64,000 nucleotides of DNA. Origin: Bacteroidaceae bacterium. GTDB taxonomy: Bacteria > Bacteroidota > Bacteroidia > Bacteroidales > Bacteroidaceae. This document shows positions 35,397 through 44,546 of this stretch, one piece after another. The stretch is taken from NCBI GenBank assembly GCA_017447625.1, contig JAFSNB010000002.1, positions 31,327 through 95,326 of the forward strand. Direction: 5' to 3'. The notes beneath the pieces are model-generated. The model had not been told where the DNA came from. It ran no database searches and saw only the letters and a list, made by a program, of their open reading frames with translations. Positions within the stretch are counted from its first letter, which is position 1. Every line of letters starts with the position of its first letter. The position numbers and the translations under genes are program-made.

Positions 35397-36296
35397 ATGG
35401 CTAATAATCCCGTCCCATTGACTTTGAATTTGTCTTCACCACCGCCCAATGTGAAGGTAAACTGGATGAAGAACAGATGCTGGATTCTTGATAATCTGGA
35501 TCAGAAAGTGCCGCGTCCTGATATAGACCCGTTTCCTGTGAAGACGGAGGCGATGATGGCTTGTTGGATTCTGCAGGGGGGATTGGATTTCACAATCAAT
35601 CTGGAGAAAGTCAGTATCCGTAATAATCAGATGCTTGTTATTATGCCGGGCTGTGTTTTCCAGATAGCGAGCGGGGTTGAGAATACAAAATTCATATTGA
35701 TGGCGATAGATGCAGATGTCGCCAACGATATGCTTCGAAAGCTGGGCCTATATATGGCTTTGGCTGATCGCTATTATCATTACCTGATTCGTGAAATCAA
35801 TACGGATGCAGCCGTCCAGAGTAATCTGGAATTGTATAAGTTCTTAAAGAAAGAGCTGTTGGAGCCTGACTATCCGAATAAGACAGAGGTTATCAACCGC
35901 CTCTTTGAGATTTGGATTATCAAGATTTTGGCACTTGAAAAGACCCAGAATACCTCTCTGCTAGGCAAGTCCTTGACTCGCAAAGAACAGATATTCCGTG
36001 ACTTCCTCATTCTTTTGGATAAGGATTTCCGCCGCGAACGCAGTATAAGTTATTATGCTGACAGAATGTGTCTGACGCCCAAGTATCTGAGTACAATTAT
36101 CCGTGAGGTCAGCGGCAAACACGGAATGCAATGGATTGATGAATACGTTGCACTTGAAGCGAAAGCTCTGCTTCACAGCAGCGAAATGAGCGTCAAGCAG
36201 ATAAGTGATGCGTTGAACTTCCCGTCACAGAGTATGTTCGGACGCTTTTTCCGCAAGATGACAGGCTACTCGCCTAAGCAATACAAGATGCTTTAA
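35397..36296 (+). CDS. AraC-family transcriptional regulator
   Basis: 299 residues: an N-terminal cupin-like sensor region (about 30-130) and a C-terminal double helix-turn-helix (about 200-299) with the usual landmarks YYADRMCLTPKYLSTIIREV and VKQISDALNFPSQSMFGRFF followed by GYSPKQYK. Regulates unknown targets; neither neighbour is an obvious sugar-utilisation gene. Single-gene unit ending at a repeat and terminator. Confidence 0.92.
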   Translation: MANNPVPLTLNLSSPPPNVKVNWMKNRCWILDNLDQKVPRPDIDPFPVKTEAMMACWILQGGLDFTINLEKVSIRNNQMLVIMPGCVFQIASGVENTKFILMAIDADVANDMLRKLGLYMALADRYYHYLIREINTDAAVQSNLELYKFLKKELLEPDYPNKTEVINRLFEIWIIKILALEKTQNTSLLGKSLTRKEQIFRDFLILLDKDFRRERSISYYADRMCLTPKYLSTIIREVSGKHGMQWIDEYVALEAKALLHSSEMSVKQISDALNFPSQSMFGRFFRKMTGYSPKQYKML

Positions 36297-36317
36297 GACA
36301 AAAGCAATAGCTCGTGA

Positions 36318-36363
36318 CTAAGAAAGCCAAAGAAGAAGGCAGGCAAAGAAGGCAGGCAAAGAA
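36318..36363. repeat. short tandem repeat (AAAGAAGGCAGGC)
   Basis: The 13-base unit occurs twice in full (about 36332-36360) after a partial AAGCCAAAGAAG, between the araC-type gene and its terminator. Non-coding. Confidence 0.6.
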
Positions 36364-36393
36364 AAGGGGCTGAGTCGATTGACACAGCCCCTT
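36364..36393. terminator. bidirectional terminator
   Basis: AAGGGGCTGAGTC / GACACAGCCCCTT forms a stem with an AT loop, placed between the convergent araC-type and exbD genes. Confidence 0.8.
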
Positions 36394-36413
36394 AATCTGT
36401 TTATTGTCTGAAT

Positions 36414-36863
36414 TTAATTGCGGCGTGTAGCCGAGTAGTTAATCTTCAGAGCCCAGGATTTACGCAGCACTTCCTTGATATCGGTGATGATACCCATCTG
36501 AGTGTGCTGGTCAATCTTCATAGACATAACCTGTGATGCAGGGTCGGACATTGTCGTGCGCTCCTGTGCAACGAAATCCATCACCTCGCGCGGCTCGGCA
36601 TAGCGGTCGTTCAGCTGAATGCGGGTACCGCTACCCATCTGAGCACGCAGTTGGTCGGTGGGAGGACCTACGTAGATAAAGGATACACATGACTTCTTCT
36701 CCAGTTTCTCCAGTTCGGTACCAGAGGGCACCGTGAACTTAACCTTCAGTGTCACCTCACGCATGGTGGTAACAATCATGAAGAAGAACAGAATGGTGAA
36801 AATCAAGTCGGGCAGAGATGAAGTGTTCATCTCGGGCATCTCACGTTTTTGTTTCTGTGCCAT
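36414..36863 (-). CDS. exbD: ExbD/TolR-family biopolymer transport protein (second copy)
   Basis: Part of the proton-driven ExbB-ExbD-TonB motor. 149 residues with one membrane segment (about 19-36, LPDLIFTILFFFMIVTTM) carrying the essential Asp near its start, then a periplasmic domain. It lacks the DKSV motif reported in some ExbD proteins. It lies 2 bases after the other exbD gene on the same strand; paired exbD genes are usual in Bacteroidetes. Confidence 0.93.
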   Translation of the reverse strand: MAQKQKREMPEMNTSSLPDLIFTILFFFMIVTTMREVTLKVKFTVPSGTELEKLEKKSCVSFIYVGPPTDQLRAQMGSGTRIQLNDRYAEPREVMDFVAQERTTMSDPASQVMSMKIDQHTQMGIITDIKEVLRKSWALKINYSATRRN

Positions 36864-36865
36864 GA

Positions 36866-37456
36866 TTAGTTTCCTCCTCCGTAGTTTTTAGGTTCAGCCT
36901 CAGATATCTTCTGGGGATAGTATGTGCGGATGGCCACCTGCTCATCCTCGGAGCAGCGTGCGTAAGGGCGGCCGAACTTAGCAATTGCGAGGTCGTCTCG
37001 CAGCTCGTTATAAGCTGCAACCAGTTCGTTCTGCACCTCAAAGTAAATATTGTACGGCGTGCCGCGGTCGGTCTGCACGGAGATAACGTGCTTGTCCGTC
37101 ACATAGCACTGACCCAGCAAGTCGATGTTCTTGGCGTGCTTCTCAGGGAGGCTCGAGAGGTTGTTCCTGTTCTCGATAAACTCCTTGGCGCGTGCCCGCA
37201 ACTGGTCGATGCCGATGAAGTCGTGGTTCACCATCAGGTTTCCGGCGGCATTCATGCGCACATTCAGCACGTTGCGCTCCTTCACGTCAATCTGTGCATT
37301 CTCCTGGTCTTTCTCGGGCGGTTGGGGGAGGCGTCGTGCCAAACCCATATCGGTGTCCATGGAGGTGGTCACCAGGAAGAAGATCAGCAGTATGAAAGAG
37401 ATGTCGGCTGTAGAACTGGAGTTCAGGCCTGGCACTTTTTTCTTCTTTCTTGCCAT
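36866..37456 (-). CDS. exbD: ExbD/TolR-family biopolymer transport protein (first copy)
   Basis: 196 residues. A lysine-rich cytoplasmic start (MARKKKKVPGLNSSSTADIS) leads into a membrane segment with the conserved Asp (TADISFILLIFFLVTTSM), then a periplasmic domain longer than in the second copy. Probably pairs with the 149-residue copy as the two ExbD subunits inside the ExbB pentamer. 30 bases downstream of the four-helix protein. Confidence 0.93.
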   Translation of the reverse strand: MARKKKKVPGLNSSSTADISFILLIFFLVTTSMDTDMGLARRLPQPPEKDQENAQIDVKERNVLNVRMNAAGNLMVNHDFIGIDQLRARAKEFIENRNNLSSLPEKHAKNIDLLGQCYVTDKHVISVQTDRGTPYNIYFEVQNELVAAYNELRDDLAIAKFGRPYARCSEDEQVAIRTYYPQKISEAEPKNYGGGN

Positions 37457-37486
37457 AATGTGGTTTAATGTTTAAAGTACATTTAA

Positions 37487-37984
37487 TTATTCCTTGGGCG
37501 TTGCGCTCTTAGTGAGATATCCGCTCATGCTGACGATGACTGCAGCAACGGTCACGACGGCAAGGATATAGATGGCAACGAGGAACATATCGACAACTGT
37601 CACCATACCGCCGGAGGTTGTCTTGCCGGAAACCGTAGTGAAGGCATCTTCACCAAGGCCGCATACGAGGCCGATGACGAGGCACAGGATGACTCCGCCC
37701 CATGTGCAAATCGTAATCTTGTTTGAGGGAATGCCGGTGGGACTTGGACCTGTGTTGCCTGAATTGATTTTCACGCCACGTACTAAACTCCAAATGGTGA
37801 GTCCGGCAGTGAGGACGAAGAGCATGTACATCAGGACCAGAATAAGGTCTGTAAGTAAAGGCGACTTGTGGACGCCATCGAATTCCATGTTATTGTAATC
37901 GACCAGGAAGAAGAGGCCGAAACAGATAACACCGACAACGATGCATCCAATCAACGCATAATTAGATAGTTTTTCGAGTTTCAT
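37487..37984 (-). CDS. four-helix membrane protein of the exb locus
   Basis: 165 residues with four predicted membrane segments (about 10-28, 44-66, 89-110 and 130-155) and no known motif. It sits between exbB and the exbD pair, a position where many Bacteroidetes have a small membrane protein of unknown role. Likely an accessory part of the motor, by context only. Confidence 0.8.
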   Translation of the reverse strand: MKLEKLSNYALIGCIVVGVICFGLFFLVDYNNMEFDGVHKSPLLTDLILVLMYMLFVLTAGLTIWSLVRGVKINSGNTGPSPTGIPSNKITICTWGGVILCLVIGLVCGLGEDAFTTVSGKTTSGGMVTVVDMFLVAIYILAVVTVAAVIVSMSGYLTKSATPKE

Positions 37985-38070
37985 AATTTAATTTTACGAT
38001 TTTACGATTTACGAATTACGATTTGATTTGCACCTAACGGTGAATCTGTTAAATTGTCAAATCGTCAAAT
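37985..38070. repeat. AT-rich repeat run between exbB and the membrane protein gene
   Basis: TTTTACGATTTTACGATTTACG and, farther on, GTCAAATCGTCAAATT are copies of the TCGTAAA/TCGTCAAA unit. Same type of sequence as before argF', porX and pnp. Confidence 0.7.
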
Positions 38071-38074
38071 TAAC

Positions 38075-38923
38075 TTATTTCTGGCACTTCGGGCTCTTGA
38101 CACAAGTGTCGAGCAGGCTCATGGCAGCCTCTTCCATGTTGGAGTTCAGGGCCTCTACGCGGGAAAGGATGTAGTTGTAGAACACCTGCAGGACGAGGGC
38201 TACGATAATACCGAAGATAGTTGTGATAAGGGCAACCTTCATACCTCCAGCAACGACGGTCGGGCTGATATCACCGGCGCGCTCGATGTCATCGAAGGCC
38301 TGTACCATACCGATCACAGTTCCAAGGAATCCGAGTGACGGTGCCATGGCGATGAACAGTGTAATCCAGGAGCAGTTCTCTTCGAGGTAAGCACCCTGCA
38401 CCTCAGCCTCAATGTTGATGGTGCGCTCGATGGTGGCAATGTCGTTCTGGTCTGTGCTGTTGAGTGCAGTAAGAGCCTTCTTGCTTATCTGAGCCACGGG
38501 GCCGCGTGTGCCCTTGCAGTATTCGATAGCGTCTTCAATCTTGCCAGCGGCTACCTTGTCAGCAATCGTCTTCATGAACTTCTGGGTGTTCACCTGAGCG
38601 AGGGTCAGGTAGATAACGCGCTCAATGCAGAATGCGAGACCGAGAACGAGAGCGATGGCAACGAGGCTCATGAAGCCGGCGTCACCTTCGATGAACTTTG
38701 TCTTCAGGGTCTTGTGAAGACCTTCTTCTTCCTCTACGGGAGCAACAATCTCTTCAGGAGCGGCTGCTTCTTCGGCAACGCTGTCAACGGCAACGCTGTC
38801 AACGGCAACGGAATCAACCTGTTCTTCTGCGGCTTCGACTGCTTCGTCTTGAGCCATCACTGAGGTGGTCATGCCAAAGGTGAAGGCAGCGACCATTGCA
38901 ACAAATGCAAAATACTTTTTCAT
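38075..38923 (-). CDS. exbB: MotA/TolQ/ExbB-family proton channel with signal peptide and acidic extension
   Basis: Stator of the TonB motor. 282 residues: a signal peptide (1-25, ends VMAQ), an acidic low-complexity exported segment (26-70) with DSVAVDSVAVDSVA, then the ExbB core with three membrane segments (about 80-100, 190-212, 235-258) and the GxxGTVxGM signature near GFLGTVIGMVQAF. The exported extension is longer than in E. coli ExbB. Followed by the repeat run at 37985-38070. Confidence 0.92.
   Translation of the reverse strand: MKKYFAFVAMVAAFTFGMTTSVMAQDEAVEAAEEQVDSVAVDSVAVDSVAEEAAAPEEIVAPVEEEEGLHKTLKTKFIEGDAGFMSLVAIALVLGLAFCIERVIYLTLAQVNTQKFMKTIADKVAAGKIEDAIEYCKGTRGPVAQISKKALTALNSTDQNDIATIERTINIEAEVQGAYLEENCSWITLFIAMAPSLGFLGTVIGMVQAFDDIERAGDISPTVVAGGMKVALITTIFGIIVALVLQVFYNYILSRVEALNSNMEEAAMSLLDTCVKSPKCQK
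38773..38817. repeat. 15-bp tandem repeat in exbB
   Basis: CGGCAACGCTGTCAA occurs twice exactly and a third time with two changes. It encodes the VDSVA repeats of the acidic extension. Confidence 0.85.
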
Positions 38924-39092
38924 TGTGAGTTGTGATTAAATGATGATTAATGTTATCTTATTTGTTCTTTTTATACTTCTTTCCGCAAAATGCGCTACAA
39001 AAATATCCTTTTTTTGGCTATCTTCCTCACATTTGCCCAAAAAAAGTGCTTATTGAGGCGTTTTTTCTTCTTTTTAAGGGTTAAAGTGGGTC

Positions 39093-39911
39093 TTAAATGG
39101 CCCTTGGGAATGTTTTTAGTGCATTGTTTGATGTTATTTCGGCAACTTCGGAGACACTTACGCCATAAATCTCAGCCAACTTCTCAACGACGGCTTTGAC
39201 ATAGGCACTTTCGTTCCGTTTTCCGCGATATGGGACAGGGGCCATATATGGTGAGTCTGTCTCTACGACTATGCGGTTGAGGGGGACTGTCGAACGCAGC
39301 ACTTCGGGCAGTTTGGACTTCTTGAAGGTGACAACGCCACCAATGCCGAGCATGAAGTCTGGGAAGTCAAGCAGTTCACGTGCCTCCTCTTCGCTTCCGC
39401 TGAAGCAATGGAAAACACCTGTTAATTTACTATTTGACGATTTACTATTTAACGATTTATTATTTGGCGATTTGCTTTTTACGATTTCCACCATCTCGCG
39501 GTGTGCATCTCGTGTGTGAATTATAAGCGGCAGATTGTATTCCAATGCCCAGTCGATCTGGATGGCAAAAGCCTCCTGCTGCTCTTCGTAGAGTTCGCGA
39601 CTCCAATAGTAGTCTAATCCCACTTCTCCCACTCCGATGAATGGGTGGTTCGTGTCTTTGAGGCGTGTCTCCATCTCAGCCAAGACCTCGCGCCAGTCGT
39701 CTGCGATGTCTTCGGGGTGAAGGCCAATTGTCGGATAGCAGAATCCGGGGTAAGCACGGCACAGCTCAAGCATCGGGCTTATGGAGGCGGCGTTGATGTT
39801 TGGCAGGAATATCTTATTCACTCCTGCTTCCTTCGCGCGCGTCACCACTTCGAAGATATCCTCGCGGAACTCTTCTCCATAGATGTGGCTGTGGGTGTCT
39901 ATTATAGTCAT
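39093..39911 (-). CDS. tatD: TatD-family metal-dependent hydrolase (DNase)
   Basis: TIM-barrel metallo-hydrolase with reported 3'-5' nuclease activity. 272 residues. Seen: IDTHSHIYG (metal HxH), GEVGLDYYW, HTRDAHREM, and ETDSPYMAPVPYRGKRNES. Residues about 143-164 (KSPNNKSLNSKSSNSK) interrupt the barrel between the HTRDA strand and GVFHCFSG; E. coli TatD has only a few residues there. The DNA of that insert is the same AT-rich repeat found between genes. Start overlaps the synthase stop by 4 bases. Confidence 0.92.
   Translation of the reverse strand: MTIIDTHSHIYGEEFREDIFEVVTRAKEAGVNKIFLPNINAASISPMLELCRAYPGFCYPTIGLHPEDIADDWREVLAEMETRLKDTNHPFIGVGEVGLDYYWSRELYEEQQEAFAIQIDWALEYNLPLIIHTRDAHREMVEIVKSKSPNNKSLNSKSSNSKLTGVFHCFSGSEEEARELLDFPDFMLGIGGVVTFKKSKLPEVLRSTVPLNRIVVETDSPYMAPVPYRGKRNESAYVKAVVEKLAEIYGVSVSEVAEITSNNALKTFPRAI
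39423..39486. repeat. AT-rich repeat copy inside tatD
   Basis: TTTACTATTTGACGATTTAC and TATTTAACGATTTATTATT units, matching the intergenic TCGTAAATAGTAAAT type on the other strand. In frame, encoding Lys/Ser/Asn-rich residues. Confidence 0.85.
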
Positions 39912-40912
39912 GACTGACGGTTCATCAGTTGGTGAGCCAGCTCGAGGAGTGGCTGCTTGCGTTCGTCTGGAAGGTTGATTGCTTTCAGACAGTCAAGTGC
40001 CTCGGCGAAATAGTCGTTGATTTTGGCCTCAGCCATAGCTCGCACCCCGATAGCGTCGTAAAGCGCTGTTACGGCCTGAATCTTCTCCAGCTCTGCCTCG
40101 CTGCGCCCTGCGCTGCTACCAGTTTCGGAAATGATGGTGTTGAGCCACATCTCCAGCTGTGTGCGCTGTTCGTCGTTGGCGTTGCGAAGAGCCTGAATCA
40201 GCATATAGGTCTTCTTGTTGCAGAGGATGTCGCCACCTATCTGCTTGCCGAAAGTACTGTAGTCGCCATAGACGTCCAGCAGATCGTCCTGCAGTTGGAA
40301 GGCCAGTCCCATCCGCTCGCCGAACTTATACAGCAGGTCGGCATCGGCGGCGGGAGCCTGAGCCTGCACGGCTCCAATCTTCAGAGCGCAGGCCAACAGG
40401 ACGGAGGTCTTCAGACGGATCATCTCAATATACTCCTCCTCGCTCACATCCATACGCTGCTCGAAATCCATATCGAACTGCTGTCCTTCTCCAATCTCCA
40501 AGGCTGTCTGGGTGAAGATACTGAGCACTTCGGCCAGACATCCGGGCCTGGCTTGGGCCATGAGCTGATAGGCCAATACGAGCATTGCGTCGCCGCTCAG
40601 GATGGCTGTGTTGTCATCCCACACACGGTGCACGCACGGTTTCCCGCGTCGCACTTCGGCACGGTCCATCACGTCGTCGTGAAGCAAGGTGTAGTTGTGA
40701 TATGTTTCTATGCCAAGAGCTGTAGGCATAATGCTTTCGATATCGTCGCGATACATCCCATAGGCCATAAGCATCAGTGCGGGACGTATGCGCTTGCCTC
40801 CCAGAGAGAGTACATAGCGGATTGGTTCGTAGAGTCCTTTCGGCTCTTGTCGGTCTGGAACCTGCTTGATAGCTTCAGCTACCAGATTGAGTATTTCTTG
40901 GAATGACTGCAT
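39908..40912 (-). CDS. trans-isoprenyl (polyprenyl) diphosphate synthase
   Basis: Condenses isopentenyl diphosphate units onto an allylic primer, supplying menaquinone or undecaprenyl-type chains. 334 residues from the ATG at 40912 (MQSFQEILNLVAEAIKQ); a longer frame starts at 40954. Seen: GGKRIRPAL, first Asp-rich motif LLHDDVMDRAEVRRGKP, second QLQDDLLDVYGD. Chain length cannot be set by eye. A terminator-like hairpin separates it from tonB upstream. Confidence 0.92.
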   Translation of the reverse strand: MQSFQEILNLVAEAIKQVPDRQEPKGLYEPIRYVLSLGGKRIRPALMLMAYGMYRDDIESIMPTALGIETYHNYTLLHDDVMDRAEVRRGKPCVHRVWDDNTAILSGDAMLVLAYQLMAQARPGCLAEVLSIFTQTALEIGEGQQFDMDFEQRMDVSEEEYIEMIRLKTSVLLACALKIGAVQAQAPAADADLLYKFGERMGLAFQLQDDLLDVYGDYSTFGKQIGGDILCNKKTYMLIQALRNANDEQRTQLEMWLNTIISETGSSAGRSEAELEKIQAVTALYDAIGVRAMAEAKINDYFAEALDCLKAINLPDERKQPLLELAHQLMNRQS

Positions 40913-40928
40913 TGCGTTAGGATAATAA

Positions 40929-40955
40929 AGAGTGAAGAACCGACAGTCCTTCACT
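40929..40955 (-). terminator. terminator downstream of tonB
   Basis: AGAGTGAAGAACC / GTCCTTCACTCT stem; on the minus strand it is followed by TTTATTATCC. It lies between tonB and the prenyl synthase. Confidence 0.65.
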
Positions 40956-40995
40956 CTCTTTCTTCTATATTATATATATATTAATGTATAAGGGA

Positions 40996-41712
40996 TTACT
41001 GCAAGCGGAACATCACAGGCAGGTTGAAGCGTGAACGCACAGGCTTGTTACCCTGACGTGCGGGCTTCCAACGAGGCATCATTTTCACGACACGCTCGGC
41101 CTCCTTGGAGAGGGAGGGATCCGGTGAGCGGAGCACCTTCACATCCACGATGGAACCGTCCTTGTTTACCACGAACTGAACGAATACACGTCCCTGAATG
41201 CCCTGCTCGTTAGCGATGGCGGGATATTTGATGTGTTCTGCCAGCCAGCGGTAGCACTCTTCGTCACCACCGGGGAACGATGCGTTCTCTTCCACGACCT
41301 CAAAGATGCGGTCGTCATCAGACTCCTCACGCACGGGGCCTACGGGAGCGGATGCAACGACAGCGGTGGGAGCGCCTTCACCAGTGACTGTGCTGATAGC
41401 CTGGTTCACTTCCTCGGAAGTCTGTACTTCCTCTTCATTCAGCTCGGTGTCGTCCTCCACGATGTTGAGGATTTCAGCCACCTTCGGAGCAGCGGCTGGA
41501 GGCGGAGCCATCACTTCTTTCTGCTGTGTGATAGGAATCATGTCCTCTTCGAAATTACTCTCGTAGATAGGCTCAAACTCCTCGATCTTCAGTTCTCTTG
41601 TGGTGTACTCGAAAGCCACAAACATAAGGCCGAGCACAAGAACATAGCCCAGTAACAGGCTGGTACCACGCTGACCGCGCAGTTCTTCAGTCATTGACTT
41701 GGTTTCTTCCAT
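40996..41712 (-). CDS. tonB: TonB-family energy transducer
   Basis: Links the ExbB/ExbD proton motor to outer-membrane receptors. 238 residues: short cytoplasmic start, one membrane segment (about 18-37, TSLLLGYVLVLGLMFVAFEY), a Pro/Ala/Glu-rich periplasmic linker, and the C-terminal TonB domain (about 150-238) with FPGGDEECYRWLAEHIKYP, GRVFVQFVV and WKPARQGNKPV. First gene of the locus, with its promoter at 41745-41752. Confidence 0.95.
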   Translation of the reverse strand: MEETKSMTEELRGQRGTSLLLGYVLVLGLMFVAFEYTTRELKIEEFEPIYESNFEEDMIPITQQKEVMAPPPAAAPKVAEILNIVEDDTELNEEEVQTSEEVNQAISTVTGEGAPTAVVASAPVGPVREESDDDRIFEVVEENASFPGGDEECYRWLAEHIKYPAIANEQGIQGRVFVQFVVNKDGSIVDVKVLRSPDPSLSKEAERVVKMMPRWKPARQGNKPVRSRFNLPVMFRLQ

Positions 41713-41744
41713 GATTTTTATCTTCGTTGTTTTTTATTACGGCA

Positions 41745-41752
41745 CAAAAGTA
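41745..41752 (-). promoter_or_regulatory. -7 promoter box for tonB (TACTTTTG on minus)
   Basis: TACTTTTGTGCCG lies 33 bases upstream of the tonB start. Confidence 0.65.
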
Positions 41753-41849
41753 GTTATTCTTTTTGATACTAAGTTTCCTTTCGGCCTATTTTTTTTGCTT
41801 CTAAACGTTTTTTTTGCAAAAAAAGGCGTTCTTGCACCCTAAAAGCGGT

Positions 41850-41857
41850 TATATTTG
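41850..41857 (+). promoter_or_regulatory. -7 promoter box for porQ (TATATTTG)
   Basis: TAnnTTTG match divergent from the tonB box, leaving a leader of about 20-50 bases depending on the porQ start. Confidence 0.6.
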
Positions 41858-41908
41858 CGTTTATATTAGGAAATAATGCGTATTTTTGTGCCCGAAAAAG
41901 ACATTCTG

Positions 41909-42907
41909 ATGCTAAATCGATATAATTTTTTGAAATCACTCCCCATTGCGGGTCTCTTTTTCTTCATTTCCTCAGTTGCCCAGGCTCAGGAAGAGGGGAC
42001 TTCTGTCTTCAATTTCCTCGGCCTTCCCTCTTCGGCCCACTCTATGGCCTTGGGAGGGACCTCTATCTCGATGCCTGATGACGATGCTTCGCTCTTCTTC
42101 CATAACCCCGCTCTGATGGCTAATGTGGAGGACAACACTCTAAACCTCGGCTTCTTAACCTATATGCAGGGCTGTAAGATGGGCAATGCTTCGTTTGTGA
42201 AAGCAGCGGGTAAGCGTGGAACATGGGCTATAGGAACCAAATTCCTAGGCTACGGCTCTATGGCGGAGACAACTGTCGAGGGAATCTCTGTCGGACAGTT
42301 CCGTGCGTTGGACATGCTACTCACAGGCGGCTACACCTATATGCTTGGTGAGCGCTGGGCGGGCGGAGCCACAGCCGAATTCATTTATTCCAAGTACGGC
42401 CCTTATACAAGCATCGGCCTCGCTGCTACGTTGGGGCTGAACTACTATAATCAGGAAAAGGACTTCTCGTTCTCATTCGTGGCGGCGCATCTCGGCGGTC
42501 AGGTGAAAGCCTTCGGCGACACACATGAACGTCTGCCTTTCGACTTCCGCGTTGGTTTCACTAAGCGGTTGGCTCAGGCTCCTATCCGTTTCACGGTGAC
42601 TATGGTCGATCTCACGCGATGGAGTAGCGATTATTTCTATAATCCTTCACATAACGAGAAGTTCGGTAAGATCCTTCTTAATCATTTCCAGGTGGGAGTT
42701 GACATAATTCCGTCTTCCTACTTCCACATTTCGGCCGGCTTCAACTTCCGTAGAGCCAGTGAGATGAAGGCGGCAGGTAGCAGTCACGCCGCCGGCCTAT
42801 CTTTCGGCGCCGGTCTGCATATCAAGCGTTTCCGCCTTGACCTGGCCTATGCCAAATATCACGTCTCCACCCCTGGTTTCATGCTTAATGCTCAAGTGAG
42901 GCTGTAG
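41909..42907 (+). CDS. porQ: type IX secretion system protein PorQ
   Basis: An outer-membrane beta-barrel of the FadL-like type that works with PorU, PorV and PorZ in attaching type IX cargo to the surface. 332 residues from the ATG at 41909, which gives a clean signal peptide ([17 protein letters not shown]); the ATG at 41876 is an alternative with an 11-residue extension and AGGAAA just before it. Seen: [19 protein letters not shown] and the final strand [13 protein letters not shown]. Followed by cmk after 25 bases. Confidence 0.9.
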   Translation: MLNRYNFLKSLPIAGLFFFISSVAQAQEEGTSVFNFLGLPSSAHSMALGGTSISMPDDDASLFFHNPALMANVEDNTLNLGFLTYMQGCKMGNASFVKAAGKRGTWAIGTKFLGYGSMAETTVEGISVGQFRALDMLLTGGYTYMLGERWAGGATAEFIYSKYGPYTSIGLAATLGLNYYNQEKDFSFSFVAAHLGGQVKAFGDTHERLPFDFRVGFTKRLAQAPIRFTVTMVDLTRWSSDYFYNPSHNEKFGKILLNHFQVGVDIIPSSYFHISAGFNFRRASEMKAAGSSHAAGLSFGAGLHIKRFRLDLAYAKYHVSTPGFMLNAQVRL

Positions 42908-42932
42908 AATAATCACCATAAATATACTTACT

Positions 42933-43622
42933 ATGCCCATTACTATTGCTATTGACGGCCACAGCTCTTGCGGAAAGAGCACTATGGCAAAAGATTTGGC
43001 CCGACAGATCGGGTACATATATATAGACAGTGGCGCAATGTACCGCTGCTGTACTCTGTTCTGCATTGAACAGGGACTTATCCGCGAAGACGGTACAGTC
43101 GATGTTGAGGCGTTGGAACCCCGCATGGGGGAGATTAACGTCTCGTTCCGCTTCAACCCGGAGACCGGCCGTCCCGATGCATATCTAAACGGTGAGAATG
43201 TGGAGAGCCGCATCCGCACTATGGAGGTTTCCTCCTACGTCAGCCCCGTTGCAGCTATCCCCTTTGTGCGCAAGGCGATGACCGCTCAGCAACAGCTTAT
43301 GGGGCAGAAGGGTGGCATCGTGATGGACGGGCGCGACATAGGCACCGCCGTCTTCCCCAATGCCGAGATGAAGGTTTTCGTGACAGCCTCTCCAGAGGTG
43401 CGCGCCCAGCGCCGTTATGATGAGCTTCGTGCCAAAGGCGATGATGTCTCCTTCGACGAGATTCTCAAGAACCTTCAGGAGCGCGACCGCATAGACTCCA
43501 CCCGCGAGGTGGCTCCCCTGCGTCAGGCTCCCGATGCCCTGGTCCTCGACAACAGCCATCTCACCATCGAAGAACAGAAACAGTGGCTCTTAGACAGATT
43601 CAAGGAAAAGACAGGGGAGTAA
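42933..43622 (+). CDS. cmk: cytidylate kinase
   Basis: Phosphorylates CMP and dCMP. 229 residues: P-loop [14 protein letters not shown] (8-21), [22 protein letters not shown], and the lid [15 protein letters not shown]. Likely cotranscribed with porQ and ispH (2-base gap). Confidence 0.96.
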   Translation: MPITIAIDGHSSCGKSTMAKDLARQIGYIYIDSGAMYRCCTLFCIEQGLIREDGTVDVEALEPRMGEINVSFRFNPETGRPDAYLNGENVESRIRTMEVSSYVSPVAAIPFVRKAMTAQQQLMGQKGGIVMDGRDIGTAVFPNAEMKVFVTASPEVRAQRRYDELRAKGDDVSFDEILKNLQERDRIDSTREVAPLRQAPDALVLDNSHLTIEEQKQWLLDRFKEKTGE

Positions 43623-43623
43623 T

Positions 43624-44505
43624 ATGGAAAGGACGGGTAAAGAGTCCCTCGTTGAAATCGACACTGGGTCAGGCTTCTGCTTCGGAGTTACTCGTGCCAT
43701 CGGAAAGGCAGAAGAGGAGCTGAGCGGAGGACGCACACTCTACTGTCTCGGTGACATAGTTCACAACGGGCGTGAGGTGGAGCGTCTGCGCAGTCTTGGG
43801 CTGGTGACCATTGACCATGAGCAGTTTGCCCGTCTTCATGATGCCAGTGTGCTGCTGCGCGCCCACGGCGAACCGCCTTCCACCTACCGCCAGGCCGCTT
43901 CCAATAATATAAATATAATAGATGCGACCTGTCCCGTGGTGCTTCATCTGCAGGAACGCATTAAACGCGAATACGACTCCGACCCCTCGCACCGCCGACA
44001 GATAGTGATTTACGGCAAACGCGGACATGCCGAAGTGCTTGGGCTCGTGGGACAGACCGAAGGCACAGCCATCGTCATCGAGACACCCGACGAGGCAGCT
44101 ACTCTTGATTTCACCCGTGACATAGCCCTCTATAGTCAGACAACCAAATCGCTCGACGGCTTCCGTCAAGTTGTGGAGTTCATACGTCAGCATATCGTCC
44201 CCACCGCCACTTTTACCTACTACGACACCATCTGCCGTCAGGTGGCCAACCGCATTCCGCACATCCGCGAGTTCGCCGCCAGACAAGACATCGTTCTCTT
44301 TGTATGCGGGCGCAAGAGCAGTAACGGCCGTGCACTGTTCGAGGAGTGCCGCCGTGCCAACCCCCGCTCATTTATGATAGACAGTCCCGATGAGATAGAC
44401 AGCCTCCCCCTGGACTTTACCAGTGCCGGGAGCATCGGCATCTGCGGTGCCACCTCCACCCCCAAGTGGCTTATGGAACAGTGTAAGGCGAAGTTCTCAA
44501 CCTAA
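43624..44505 (+). CDS. ispH: 4-hydroxy-3-methylbut-2-enyl diphosphate reductase
   Basis: Last step of the MEP isoprenoid pathway, a [4Fe-4S] enzyme. 293 residues. The three cluster cysteines are in SGFCFGVTRAI, DATCPVV and YDTICRQVANR; also seen are the histidine motifs IVHNGREVERL and RAHGEPPSTY. Starts one base after the cmk stop. Bacteroides often have ispH fused or adjacent to cmk; here they are separate. Confidence 0.96.
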   Translation: MERTGKESLVEIDTGSGFCFGVTRAIGKAEEELSGGRTLYCLGDIVHNGREVERLRSLGLVTIDHEQFARLHDASVLLRAHGEPPSTYRQAASNNINIIDATCPVVLHLQERIKREYDSDPSHRRQIVIYGKRGHAEVLGLVGQTEGTAIVIETPDEAATLDFTRDIALYSQTTKSLDGFRQVVEFIRQHIVPTATFTYYDTICRQVANRIPHIREFAARQDIVLFVCGRKSSNGRALFEECRRANPRSFMIDSPDEIDSLPLDFTSAGSIGICGATSTPKWLMEQCKAKFST

Positions 44506-44546
44506 ATATACTGAACAGATATTACCTAACTAAAAATACTAATTCT

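Noticed and set aside
39929-40906. Plus-strand frame of 325 codons
   Set aside because: Antisense to the polyprenyl synthase with its two Asp-rich motifs.
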